NCBI GenBank assembly: GCA_011050235.1
Contig: DRGC01000063.1
Location: 1 to 55,996, forward strand
Length of the DNA stretch: 55,996 nucleotides
Source of the DNA: Phycisphaerae bacterium
GTDB lineage: Bacteria > Planctomycetota > Phycisphaerae > SM23-33
Direction of reading: 5' to 3'
Position numbers and translations under genes: made by a program
The notes under the pieces: generated by a model
What the model was told of the DNA's origin: nothing
The model's database searches: none
What the model saw: only the letters and a program-made list of their open reading frames with translations
In this document: one piece after another, positions 19,464 through 27,818 of the stretch
Position numbering within the stretch: position 1 is the stretch's first letter
Layout: each line of letters begins with the position of its first letter

Positions 19464-20384
19464 TTACCGGCCCTTGGAGGGAACGGCCGGGCCCTTCTGG
19501 AAGAACTTCACCGCCTCGATCTTCGATCCATCCAGCAGGATCACCGTCTGGCTGGCCAACTCACGTCGCAACGATTCCAGCGACCGCAGGAACATGGCGA
19601 ACTCAGGATCCTGGCCGTACTGTTCGTAGCGCCGGGCGGCCTGGCCGTAGCCTTCCGTCTTGATGTTCTCAGCCGTGAAAAGCGCGAACGCGAGAATCGT
19701 GTCGCTGTCCGACTTGGCGCGGCTTTTGATGGCCTCGGCCATGGCCTTGCCGTCGGCGTCATACATCTCGATCTCTTCCTGACGGTCTTCCTTCATCACT
19801 TCGATGACGGTCTCGGTGACGGATTCCGGCAATCCCAACGCCTTGACGCCCACCATGACGATCCGGACGCCGTAGGTTTCGTCCATGACCTCTCGCAGGC
19901 CGTCGCCGATTTCCTCTTCGATCTGGGTGATCTTCATGCGCGACGGGTCGGTGTTGATGAAGTCCTCCATGTCGTAGCGCCCCATGACGCCGCCCTTGAT
20001 CGACCGAAGCGTCCGGCGGATGTTGCCTTCGGCGCTGGCGATGCTCTTGGTCTTGGCGTAGAAACGCACGGCGTCGGCCACCTGCCACTGGCAGAACACG
20101 GTAATCAGGATGTTCTGCTCGTCTCGTGTCTGGATTTCGCTGAGCGTATCCTCGAACTGGAACACCCGCGCGTCGTAATGGACGTGCTTCATCCACGGCC
20201 ATTTGAACTTCAGCCCGGCCTGGCCCGGCAACCGGCCGTCATAGACGGCGCTGCGGTCCACCTTGCCGCCCAGCGTCAGCACCAGCGACAGGTCGGTCGA
20301 CTCGACGCGATAGCTCACCATATAGGTCAGCAGCCCCAGGACAACCAACACGGCCAACACGATCAATCCCATGTGCTTTTTCAT
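19464..20384 (-). CDS. SPFH-domain membrane protein, HflC-like
   Basis: The 306-residue protein has the size and layout of HflC: N-terminal membrane helix (about 5-25, 'MGLIVLAVLVVLGLLTYMV'), then 'LSLVLTLGGKVDRSAVYDGRLPGQAGLKFKWPW', the SPFH core with 'ILITVFCQWQVADAVRFY', and a helical segment 'MKEDRQEEIEMYDADGKAMAEAIKSRAKSD' like the EEA-type repeats that form the coiled-coil cage wall. AGGAAG precedes the ATG. It is flanked by two HflK-like genes and is probably part of one mixed SPFH assembly that faces the periplasm. Confidence 0.88.
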   Translation of the reverse strand: MKKHMGLIVLAVLVVLGLLTYMVSYRVESTDLSLVLTLGGKVDRSAVYDGRLPGQAGLKFKWPWMKHVHYDARVFQFEDTLSEIQTRDEQNILITVFCQWQVADAVRFYAKTKSIASAEGNIRRTLRSIKGGVMGRYDMEDFINTDPSRMKITQIEEEIGDGLREVMDETYGVRIVMVGVKALGLPESVTETVIEVMKEDRQEEIEMYDADGKAMAEAIKSRAKSDSDTILAFALFTAENIKTEGYGQAARRYEQYGQDPEFAMFLRSLESLRRELASQTVILLDGSKIEAVKFFQKGPAVPSKGR

Positions 20385-20424
20385 AATTCGTCTTCCTACA
20401 ACACAACTCTCTGCCGACTCGTCG

Positions 20425-22746
20425 TTACGGCTGGTCGCCGCCGCCGGCGGCGCTGAAATCGATCTTCTGCTGAAAGCTCTTTCCCTGCTCCAGATTCAAC
20501 CACGGTTCGACCCGATCGGGATCGATCCCGATGACATACTTCGGTAGGGAGGGCAGGACCTTGTCCCACACATCCAGGTAACGGTCCAGCATGTAGACGC
20601 CCGGCGAGGCCCGATACGCCTCCAGTTGCGCCGGGAACGCGGCCGCACGCCCGCGCTCGGCCAACTGGAACGTCCACCCCTGAGCCCGCGCCTCGGCTAC
20701 CAGCCGGGCCGGCTGACCGGAGGTCCGTTCGAAAAGCTTACTGACCGTTCTGTCCGCCTCGGCAACAGCCTCGGATAAATCGATGGACTGGCGGGCCTGC
20801 TCGGCCGAGCGGATCTGCTCGAGCTGCTCGGCGTAGGCGTTGAGCGAGCGACGAACTGTCGCTGTCGTCGTTAGCTCGCCGGGGCGGCTCTTGCCAAGGA
20901 GGGCTTCACGGAGGATGCTCTTGTCCAGGTCGTTGAGATCTCTCTGCACGCGTCCAAGGATGCTGTCAATGTGCGGGGCGAGCTTGCCGCCCTGCCGCTG
21001 GATGGCCGAAAGCAGGGCCAGCCCTTTGGCCCGGCGAAGCGCAATCGCCAGAAGCTGCGCGTCGCCCGGCTGGCTGGCCAGGCTGAAATATCGCCGGCTG
21101 GCGAACGCCTGGGCCTCGAACCGCGCGGTCTCCCGTCCCAGCCTCGCTTGGAGCACCTGCTGATAGGCGTCCGCAGCCTGGGCCGGCGGATGGACCGCCC
21201 GGAAGTTCAGGGAGACGATCTCGACCCCTAAGTCCACCTGCCCGCCGGAAACAGCCGTCCGCACACGATCCAGAAGCTCCCGCACCAGCCCCTGGCGGCC
21301 GTAGGTCATGATCGCCTCGGGACGATCCGCCTGCCCCTGGCCCGCCGGCTTAAACAGCGTCGCACTGGAACAGTAACGAACCATCTCGCGGTGGACGATA
21401 TCCTGCAGGACGGCCTCGGCGTCGACGTATTGGTAGCCGAACTTGTAGGGGTCCTCGATGCGGTACTGCAGCGACCCGATCAGGCGAATGATGTTGACGG
21501 CAGGCACTTTGCCGCCTCTCTCCTCGGTCGATTTGCGATGACGGGGTGGAACAGCGACCAGAAAGTCCTTTTCCTCGAACTCGCCGTGCTCGTCCGTCCA
21601 CAGCGCCAGCTCGCGCCCCTCGAACGTGCCGCCCTCGACCGTGTCGCCGTGCGCATCGCGGGCCTTGCCCGCGCCGATCTGTATCGAGCGGATGCGCGTA
21701 TCGAAGTGGCGGGCCGTGTCGATAGGCCAGGGCCACTTCAGATGCAGCCCCGGGCCCAGGGGCCCCGAAGCCGAGTCGGTATTGCCCCAGTGCGACACGA
21801 CGCACAGCTCGCCTTCATCCACGACCACGACCGAACTCATCAGGAGCATCACGGCCAGGCCTGTCAGCAGCAGCGGCAGGGCCGCCCGTGAGAGCAGGTG
21901 GAAGAACCACGTCTTGGAGACCTCGAAGCCAAACTGGTAATTGAGCGTCTCGGCGATGGATCGGCCGATGTGCTGCGGCTGGGCGACCAGACCGAACAGG
22001 CGCGAGTCATACATCAGCCGATCTTCGGCCCCCGGCATGCGGGGGCGATACAGGTCCAGCACGAAGTTGACGGCCAGCTCCAGCGCCAGGATCGCCATGC
22101 CGATCGGGATCGCATAGGCAACGACACGGTCGACGGCGGGGTATTCCTGCCACGCCGCCACTAGCGCCGCCAGCACGCCCGCAACGGCCCAGACGCACAC
22201 AGCCAGATACCCCGCCGGCGCCCGCAGAAGTCGCCAAGGGCCCTGGCGACTCATGCCCAGCGCATACGCGCTGAACAGGAACGCCAGGAACCCCACCAGC
22301 ACCGCAAACAGCGACGCGGGCGCCGCGTTGGCCGCCAGTAACTCGCCAGCGCGACGGGTCCACTGCAGCATCGTGTAGGCGGCCGCCGCGTTGCCCGCCG
22401 CCCACAGCAGCGTGAAAATCGGCACGACCCAGCGATACACGAACCGCACGCGGGCGGCCGCCGCCCGGTGGGCGTCCAACTGCTCGCCTTCGAAAATCGT
22501 CCCGGCCGCCCCGCCCTCACCCGCCAGGTCGTCCAGTTCCGCCGCCTCGCGACGCTGGAGCTGCTGGCAGTAGAACACCACCACCGTCATCAGCCACACC
22601 GGCACCCCGGCGGCCAGGATCCACACGCACGCCAGGGCGGCCGCCGAGCGGGTCCATGATGCGATGATGAGCATCACCACCACAAACACCGTCTGCAGGC
22701 CCGCCCCCAGGAGGGCGACGTTCTTTCCACGTTTCTGTTCGGTCAT
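20425..22746 (-). CDS. SPFH-domain protein fused to a polytopic N-terminal membrane domain
   Basis: At 773 residues this is about twice the length of ordinary HflK. The N-terminal 310 residues hold about seven hydrophobic helices (near 10-30, 36-58, 104-126, 142-165, 180-200, 208-232 and 285-310). An SPFH domain follows directly ('VVVVDEGELCVVSHWGNTD', 'GPGLHLKWPWPIDTARHFDTRI', 'SLQYRIEDPYKFGYQYVDAE'), then helical regions ('LDRVRTAVSGGQVDLGVEIVSLNF', 'EQIRSAEQARQSIDLSEAVAEAD') and a C-terminal part. It is the first gene of the six-gene minus-strand run. The polytopic extension sets it apart from single-pass HflK and could bind a lipid, a cofactor or another membrane protein. Confidence 0.82.
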   Translation of the reverse strand: MTEQKRGKNVALLGAGLQTVFVVVMLIIASWTRSAAALACVWILAAGVPVWLMTVVVFYCQQLQRREAAELDDLAGEGGAAGTIFEGEQLDAHRAAAARVRFVYRWVVPIFTLLWAAGNAAAAYTMLQWTRRAGELLAANAAPASLFAVLVGFLAFLFSAYALGMSRQGPWRLLRAPAGYLAVCVWAVAGVLAALVAAWQEYPAVDRVVAYAIPIGMAILALELAVNFVLDLYRPRMPGAEDRLMYDSRLFGLVAQPQHIGRSIAETLNYQFGFEVSKTWFFHLLSRAALPLLLTGLAVMLLMSSVVVVDEGELCVVSHWGNTDSASGPLGPGLHLKWPWPIDTARHFDTRIRSIQIGAGKARDAHGDTVEGGTFEGRELALWTDEHGEFEEKDFLVAVPPRHRKSTEERGGKVPAVNIIRLIGSLQYRIEDPYKFGYQYVDAEAVLQDIVHREMVRYCSSATLFKPAGQGQADRPEAIMTYGRQGLVRELLDRVRTAVSGGQVDLGVEIVSLNFRAVHPPAQAADAYQQVLQARLGRETARFEAQAFASRRYFSLASQPGDAQLLAIALRRAKGLALLSAIQRQGGKLAPHIDSILGRVQRDLNDLDKSILREALLGKSRPGELTTTATVRRSLNAYAEQLEQIRSAEQARQSIDLSEAVAEADRTVSKLFERTSGQPARLVAEARAQGWTFQLAERGRAAAFPAQLEAYRASPGVYMLDRYLDVWDKVLPSLPKYVIGIDPDRVEPWLNLEQGKSFQQKIDFSAAGGGDQP

Positions 22747-22786
22747 CCCAGGTGCGCCATCCTTGTCGGCGCGTTCGGCATCGCTC

Positions 22787-22816
22787 TTGTCAGCGGCCAG
22801 CGCGCGTCGCTACAAT
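22787..22816 (+). promoter_or_regulatory. promoter of the divergent ABC-2 permease (TTGTCA-N18-TACAAT)
   Basis: TTGTCA (22787-22792) and TACAAT (22811-22816) are separated by 18 bases. Each differs from consensus by one base. The leader to the ATG at 22896 would be about 70-75 bases. Confidence 0.55.
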
Positions 22817-22895
22817 TCGCCATCGAAAGACTCAACCGAATGGACTGTCGAGCCGTAGTATTTTTACAGGCCCAACGCCGCGACGGATAAACCTC

Positions 22896-24308
22896 ATGAT
22901 CCAACTGCTCGCCATCTGCCGCAACACGTTCCTTCAAAGCATCCGCCAGCCGATCTTCAGCATCCTGATCCTGCTGACGTTCGTGTTTCTGATTTTCAAC
23001 GTCCCGCTGAGCGGGTGGACGATGTCGCCCACCGGCGAGCACAAGGAATCCGACCAGCGGCTGATGAACAACGTCAGCCTCTCGACGATCCTGGCGATGG
23101 GGGTGTTCGTGGCGGCGTTCATCGCGTCCAGCGTCCTGTCGCGCGAGATCGAGGACCGAACGGCCCTGACGGTGATCGCCAAACCCGTCAGCCGGGCCAC
23201 GTTCGTGCTGGGCAAGTATCTGGGCGTCGCTGCCGCCGTTGCGATGGCCTTTTACCTGTGTTCGCTGGTGTTCCTGATGACGGTCCGCCACGAGGTGATG
23301 CCCACCGCCAGCGACCAGATCGATTGGCCCGTGATCGTGCTGGGCGGATCGATGTTCGCATTGGCATTCGTGATCTCGGTGGGGGGCAACTTCGCGTTCG
23401 GCTGGCCGTTCACATCGACGATGGTCTGGGCGTGTACATTGCTGATGACGGTGGCGATGGCGACCATCGCGGCCGTCGGCAAGGGCTGGACGTTCGTGCC
23501 GTTTGGCCAGGGCATCAGCGGGCAGTTGCTGATCGCTCTGGGGCTGATCTTCGTGGCGGTGATGTTCTTCGCCGCCGTCGCCGTGGCGGCCAGCACGCGG
23601 TTGGGGCAGATCCCCACGCTTCTGGTCTGCATCACCGTCGCGGCCTTGGGCGCGTACCATCCCCTGCTGTTCAGCGAGAGCGCCCGCGACAACGTGATGA
23701 TCAACGCGCTGGCGTGGATTATGCCCGACACGCGCTACTTCATGATGATGGATGCGCTGGTCCAGGACCATGGGGTCCCGTTGGAGTTCGTCGCCATCAG
23801 CACCGCCTACGGGCTGTGCTTCATCGGCGCGTCGCTGGCGATCGGAATCGCGCTGTTCCAGACGCGTCAACTTCAGGGAGGCGGCACGACCAGCAGCGTT
23901 CCCACCGCCATCGGCGCGTTGGCCTGGGTTGGCCGGGCCGTGGCCGTCGCGTGCCTGCTGGCGGGGCTGATCCTGCCTGCCTGGCCGCAGTTCCAGCAAT
24001 GGTCGGGGTTGCTGACGGCCGGGGCGCTGCTGGCCGGCGGCGTGCTGGGTTGGCTGCTGTGGGGCTTTTTCGCTCGCGGGGCCGCCTGGAGCTATTGGCT
24101 GGTCGCCGCCGCAGCGACGGTGAGCGTGCTGGCCGCACTGGCCGCCCTGCTGCTGCCCGAGCATGCGGCATTTCTGCGCCTGTCGACAAGCGACACGGGC
24201 CTGTCCATCCGCGCCCTGGCCAGCGCGACGGTCGTGTTGATCTGCATATTGCCCAGAACGCGTCGTCATTTCAAACATACTCATCCATCCGTCATCGCCG
24301 GCGGCTAG
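22896..24308 (+). CDS. ABC-2-type permease, transcribed away from the SPFH/ABC run
   Basis: The 470-residue membrane protein begins 'MIQLLAICRNTFLQSIRQPIF' with a first helix at about 20-40, then 'SREIEDRTALTVIAKPVSRATFVLGKYLGV', the same ABC-2 permease motif as in the gene at 15183-16856, here followed by at least eight more hydrophobic helices to the C terminus. No ATPase gene adjoins it. It may share the ATPase of the divergent run or use one elsewhere. The ATG at 22896 follows 'CGGATAAACC'. In-frame extension upstream overlaps the promoter and is not used. Substrate unknown. Confidence 0.82.
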   Translation: MIQLLAICRNTFLQSIRQPIFSILILLTFVFLIFNVPLSGWTMSPTGEHKESDQRLMNNVSLSTILAMGVFVAAFIASSVLSREIEDRTALTVIAKPVSRATFVLGKYLGVAAAVAMAFYLCSLVFLMTVRHEVMPTASDQIDWPVIVLGGSMFALAFVISVGGNFAFGWPFTSTMVWACTLLMTVAMATIAAVGKGWTFVPFGQGISGQLLIALGLIFVAVMFFAAVAVAASTRLGQIPTLLVCITVAALGAYHPLLFSESARDNVMINALAWIMPDTRYFMMMDALVQDHGVPLEFVAISTAYGLCFIGASLAIGIALFQTRQLQGGGTTSSVPTAIGALAWVGRAVAVACLLAGLILPAWPQFQQWSGLLTAGALLAGGVLGWLLWGFFARGAAWSYWLVAAAATVSVLAALAALLLPEHAAFLRLSTSDTGLSIRALASATVVLICILPRTRRHFKHTHPSVIAGG

Positions 24309-24328
24309 CTGGGCCGGCCGGCCGATGA

Positions 24329-26302
24329 CTACGTCACCGCCACCGCCTCGACGTTGGCCGGTAGGCGCGGCGCTTCTTCGGTCTCGTCACCATGCAACTG
24401 CTCGCCGAACCGCACGAGTCGGGCGCTGTTGAAAATCACGAACGCCGCCGCCACCATGTGCAGCATCGCCCCAACGACGGGGGTCACAAGGCCCAGGCTG
24501 GCCAGCACCAACAGCATCACGATCACACTAACGCCGAACAGCAGATTCTGGTGCACCACGCCGATGGCCCGGCGGCTTAGGTGAATCAGGAACGGCAGCC
24601 GTCTCAGATCGTTATTCATCAGCACAATCGTGGCCGCGTTGATGGCCACGTCGCTGCCGGCGGCGCCCATCACGATCGACAGGTCGCCCGCCGCCAGGGC
24701 CGGCGCGTCGTTGACGCCGTCGCCCACGACGGCGACCTGATGGCCCTGCCGCCGCAGCGCGCCGACCAGATCGAGCTTGTCTTCGGGCAGGACCTCGGCC
24801 TGCACGTCGGTGCAGCCCATCTCGCGGGCGACGCGGTGGGCCACGCTGCGCCGGTCGCCGGTGACCATGACGAGTTCACGGATGCCGGATGAGCGAAGCT
24901 CGTCGATGGCCGCCCGGGCCTCAGGGCGCGTGCGGTCTTCCAAGCCGATCCAGCCCAGCAACTGGCCCCCGCGGGCCACGTGCAGGACGCTCAGGCCTTC
25001 CGGCTCGTCGTATTTCGGGTCGCTCATGGTCGAGAAGTCCACGCCCTGCTCGCCCAGCCACGACCGCCGCCCAACCAGCACGGGCGTCCCATCGACCTCG
25101 CTGCGCACGCCCCGGCCGGAGATTTCCTCGAACTCGCTCGGATCGGACAGCGTGAGCCGGGCCTTCTCGGCCACGGCCACAACGGCCTGAGCGACCGGGT
25201 GGCGCGACCGATGCTCGGCCGAGCCGGCCGCGGCCAGCAGGTCGGCCGGATCGACATCGGGGGCCGGCCTGATCTGGGTGACCGACAGTTCGCCGGTGGT
25301 CAACGTGCCGGTCTTGTCGAACACGAACGCCGTCAGCGACCGCGCCTGTTCGATGTTGGAGACGTCCTTGATCAGAATGCCCAGCCTCGCCGCACACGAC
25401 AGGGCTGCGACCATGGCCGTCGGGACGGCCAGCACCAGCGCACACGGACAAGCGACGACCAGAATGGTGATAACGCGACTCATGTCGCGAGTGAAGAACA
25501 GCACCGTGGCGGCCAGCATCAGGATCGTGGGCGTGTACCAGCCCGCGTAGCGGTCGATCAGCCGCATGATGGGGATCCGCGTCTGCTCGGCCTGGAGGAT
25601 GAGCTTGCGCACCCGGCCGAGGGTGGTGTCCTCGCCCGCGCGGGTCACCTTTATGTCGATCGCGCCGGCGAGGTTGCTCGTGCCGCTGAAGACCTCATCG
25701 CCGGCGGTCTTGTCCACGGGCAGCGACTCGCCGGTGATGGTGGCCTGGTTGACCGAGGAGGTCCCGGAGACGACCTCGCCGTCGGCGGGGATATCGTCGC
25801 CGGGCCTGACGCGGACGAGGTCGCCGGGCTGGAGGTCGCGCGGGTCGACGGGCTCTTCGCCGCCGTCGGGTATCAGCCGATTGGCCTTGCGGGGGGAGAG
25901 CTTCAGGAGTTCCTCGATGCTCGCGCGGGCGCCCAGGGCGGTGCGGGTTTCGATCAGGTTGGCCAGCAGCAGGAAGAACGCGACGATGCCGGCCTCCTGG
26001 TACTTGCCGCCGGCGATGGCGGCGATGACGGCCAGGGCGACCAGCTCATCCATGTGCATGTGCCCGCGGGTCAGAGTGCGGGCGGCGTGGATGACGATGG
26101 GCGCCCCTAACAGGACAGCGCCGGCCAGCGCGAGCATGTCGCTGTAGAGACGGTTGCCGGCGAACAGTGTTTGGCTGACGGCCGGTATGCTGGCGGCGTA
26201 AGAACAAAGCACCAGCACGCCGCCGAGTAGGATGCCGACGATCAGCATGCTGGCGCGGCCGGTCTGTTTGGCTATCGAGTCATGCAGGACGTCATGCGCC
26301 AT
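24329..26302 (-). CDS. P1B-type heavy-metal-transporting ATPase without N-terminal metal-binding domain
   Basis: The 657-residue inner membrane pump exports a transition metal using ATP. It has the actuator loop TGES (190-193), the metal-binding CPC (285-287), the phosphorylated Asp329 in 'DKTGTLTTG', the P1B 'EHRSRHPVAQA' histidine-proline motif, and 'GDGVNDAPAL'. There is no N-terminal CxxC domain. In the last helix, where zinc/cadmium pumps such as ZntA carry an Asp and copper pumps a Met-Ser pair, this protein reads 'AMLHMVAAAFVIFNSARL', closer to the CtpC-like group, so the metal is uncertain. The ATG at 26302 is preceded by GGAG; an upstream ATG at 26374 would add 24 residues. Confidence 0.9.
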   Translation of the reverse strand: MAHDVLHDSIAKQTGRASMLIVGILLGGVLVLCSYAASIPAVSQTLFAGNRLYSDMLALAGAVLLGAPIVIHAARTLTRGHMHMDELVALAVIAAIAGGKYQEAGIVAFFLLLANLIETRTALGARASIEELLKLSPRKANRLIPDGGEEPVDPRDLQPGDLVRVRPGDDIPADGEVVSGTSSVNQATITGESLPVDKTAGDEVFSGTSNLAGAIDIKVTRAGEDTTLGRVRKLILQAEQTRIPIMRLIDRYAGWYTPTILMLAATVLFFTRDMSRVITILVVACPCALVLAVPTAMVAALSCAARLGILIKDVSNIEQARSLTAFVFDKTGTLTTGELSVTQIRPAPDVDPADLLAAAGSAEHRSRHPVAQAVVAVAEKARLTLSDPSEFEEISGRGVRSEVDGTPVLVGRRSWLGEQGVDFSTMSDPKYDEPEGLSVLHVARGGQLLGWIGLEDRTRPEARAAIDELRSSGIRELVMVTGDRRSVAHRVAREMGCTDVQAEVLPEDKLDLVGALRRQGHQVAVVGDGVNDAPALAAGDLSIVMGAAGSDVAINAATIVLMNNDLRRLPFLIHLSRRAIGVVHQNLLFGVSVIVMLLVLASLGLVTPVVGAMLHMVAAAFVIFNSARLVRFGEQLHGDETEEAPRLPANVEAVAVT

Positions 26303-26470
26303 CGGATGGCTCCGTCGGCGGCCGTTGGCTTGGACGCCGTCGCGCGCAGCGGGCGAGGGACCAACGGCCGCCATGTGCAGCCGCTGGAGATAACTTCACA
26401 TACGGACAGAAGTTCTCGCTTGAGTTTCTACGAACGCGGCCGGCAGGCGGTTCACAAAGATTTGCGGGAC

Positions 26471-26499
26471 TTTATATCGATTCAGCCCCCAGATTGCAA
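26471..26499 (-). promoter_or_regulatory. promoter of the metal ATPase (TTGCAA-N17-TATAAA)
   Basis: Read on the minus strand, TTGCAA (26499-26494), a 17-base spacer and TATAAA (26476-26471) form a good sigma-70-type promoter. The leader to the ATG at 26302 would be about 160 bases. I see no metal-sensor operator palindrome in it. Nothing else was found between 26303 and 26530. Confidence 0.5.
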
Positions 26500-26530
26500 C
26501 CGAAACCCCCGTCCCCACAGCCCGCGGCGG

Positions 26531-27556
26531 TTACCGCTGCGACCAGGCTGTCCACAATTCGGCGTCGTTATTGCCCGTCTCCGGGCGAATGTCCTCGAGT
26601 TTGGCTGAGAACACGGCCCCGTCGGTCATGGCGATGTTGGCCTTGCCCAGGTGACGAGCAACGGCGTCGTCGTCCCAGTTGGACCTGGCCTCCGGGATGT
26701 TGCCGCCGGCGTAGATGACTCTATTGGTGTAATCCATCGCCAGGATCTTGTGCATGCCTATCCCGAGCCTGCTCACTTGCCAGTTCACGCCATAGCTGGC
26801 GCCTTCGGCGTGCATCCTCAGCGGGCCGATCGTTCCGCCCACCTCGCGGGTCTCCACACCATCCGAATCGACGATGCCGAAGTTGTAGCCGGCATTTCCG
26901 TGAAAACCTTCCGCGTCGTAAAGACCACCACCCAGATCCGTCAGCTTGACGTCGAAGTCGTTGAAGTCCTGGTCGCCTTGGGCGTATTGGTGCTCGTCGC
27001 CGTAGCGTTGGTCCTCGATGGCCCACCACGAGACCTTCGGGTTGCTTCCGGGGGTGTACTGGGGCATGTTATAGCGGTCGAAGTTCCCGCCGTTATAGAC
27101 ATCGTCATTCACGCGCCACATGCCGGGCTTATCCGGAAGAAAATCGTTGTGGGCGCCCTCTAACCAGTAGGGATCCGAGTCGAACAATTGAATTTCATAC
27201 AGGAGCGAGCCGCCGTCGTAGACCCGGATGCTGGCGACGGGCATCAAAGACCACGGGAACCTATCTTCCGGACACAAGAAGACTCCCGTGTGGTTTGCCA
27301 GGAACACCCTCAGATCAGAGCGCCACGTTTGGGCGCTGAACTGCCGCTCGACCTGGTCGGCGACTTCGGCCGATCTGTAAGCGGTGTAGCCCTGGGCGAT
27401 GGCGTGCAGATTGCTCTGGCACTCGGCCGAGCGGGCGACGGCCGCCAGACGCATGCCGGAGGGGATGACGATGGCGCTCAATAGGCTGATCACCACCAGG
27501 ACGATCAGGACTTCAGTTAGACTAAAGCCCCGCAACGTTGTGCGTCTTGTGATCAT
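26531..27556 (-). CDS. pilin-like protein with N-terminal methylation motif and H-X9-DG motif
   Basis: The 341-residue product starts with a type IV prepilin-like leader 'MITRRTTLRGFSLTEVLIVL': cleavage is expected after Gly10, before Phe, with Glu at +5. A membrane helix follows (about 12-32). Near the C terminus 'HLGKANIAMTDG' fits H-x9-DG, the motif that defines the large family of planctomycete and related pseudopilin-like proteins of unknown role. The middle is rich in Asp, Gly, Asn and Tyr and may be the exposed domain. The ATG at 27556 follows AAGGAAG; in-frame codons further upstream are rejected for this reason. Only one copy is present here. Confidence 0.88.
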   Translation of the reverse strand: MITRRTTLRGFSLTEVLIVLVVISLLSAIVIPSGMRLAAVARSAECQSNLHAIAQGYTAYRSAEVADQVERQFSAQTWRSDLRVFLANHTGVFLCPEDRFPWSLMPVASIRVYDGGSLLYEIQLFDSDPYWLEGAHNDFLPDKPGMWRVNDDVYNGGNFDRYNMPQYTPGSNPKVSWWAIEDQRYGDEHQYAQGDQDFNDFDVKLTDLGGGLYDAEGFHGNAGYNFGIVDSDGVETREVGGTIGPLRMHAEGASYGVNWQVSRLGIGMHKILAMDYTNRVIYAGGNIPEARSNWDDDAVARHLGKANIAMTDGAVFSAKLEDIRPETGNNDAELWTAWSQR

Positions 27557-27627
27557 GGCATCTTCCTTGATAACAATCGGCACGCGGGCCTGGAGACGCA
27601 AACTCAAAAGCTGACTGTCTCCTCGCT

Positions 27628-27649
27628 TGCGGCCAACACGTGGGCCGCA
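27628..27649 (-). other. hairpin in the leader of the pilin-like gene
   Basis: TGCGGCC and GGCCGCA form a perfect seven-base stem around an eight-base loop. No T-run follows on either strand, so it is unlikely to be a simple terminator. It lies in the predicted leader of the pilin-like gene. Confidence 0.35.
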
Positions 27650-27676
27650 GAGCGCCCACCCGCCCGCTCATCCTAT

Positions 27677-27706
27677 ACTATACGCTGAAATACCCCCTGC
27701 CGTCAA
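27677..27706 (-). promoter_or_regulatory. promoter of the pilin-like gene (TTGACG-N18-TATAGT)
   Basis: On the minus strand TTGACG (27706-27701) and TATAGT (27682-27677) are 18 bases apart, each one base from consensus. The leader to the ATG at 27556 would be about 115 bases. Confidence 0.6.
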
Positions 27707-27766
27707 CGACAACTCGTCCGTTATGTAACGGCTGCGAAAAGCCAAGACTTGGCCGGGGTTTGCACG

Positions 27767-27772
27767 TATAAT
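27767..27772 (+). promoter_or_regulatory. -10 box of the threonine operon
   Basis: A perfect TATAAT lies 46 bases before the hom ATG. There is no good -35. The leader of about 40 bases is too short for a riboswitch or a classical attenuator. Confidence 0.45.
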
Positions 27773-27818
27773 CCGCCTCCGTAATGCCCAAACAGCACCG
27801 GACAGACAGGAGCATGTC

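Noticed and set aside
22743-24284. 513-codon minus-strand open frame opposite the ABC-2 permease
   Set aside because: Low-complexity Gln/His/Arg/Gly translation without any domain; the plus-strand permease has clear membrane helices and the family motif.
24980-26110. 376-codon plus-strand open frame opposite the metal ATPase
   Set aside because: Shadow of the ATPase, whose catalytic motifs lie across the same bases.
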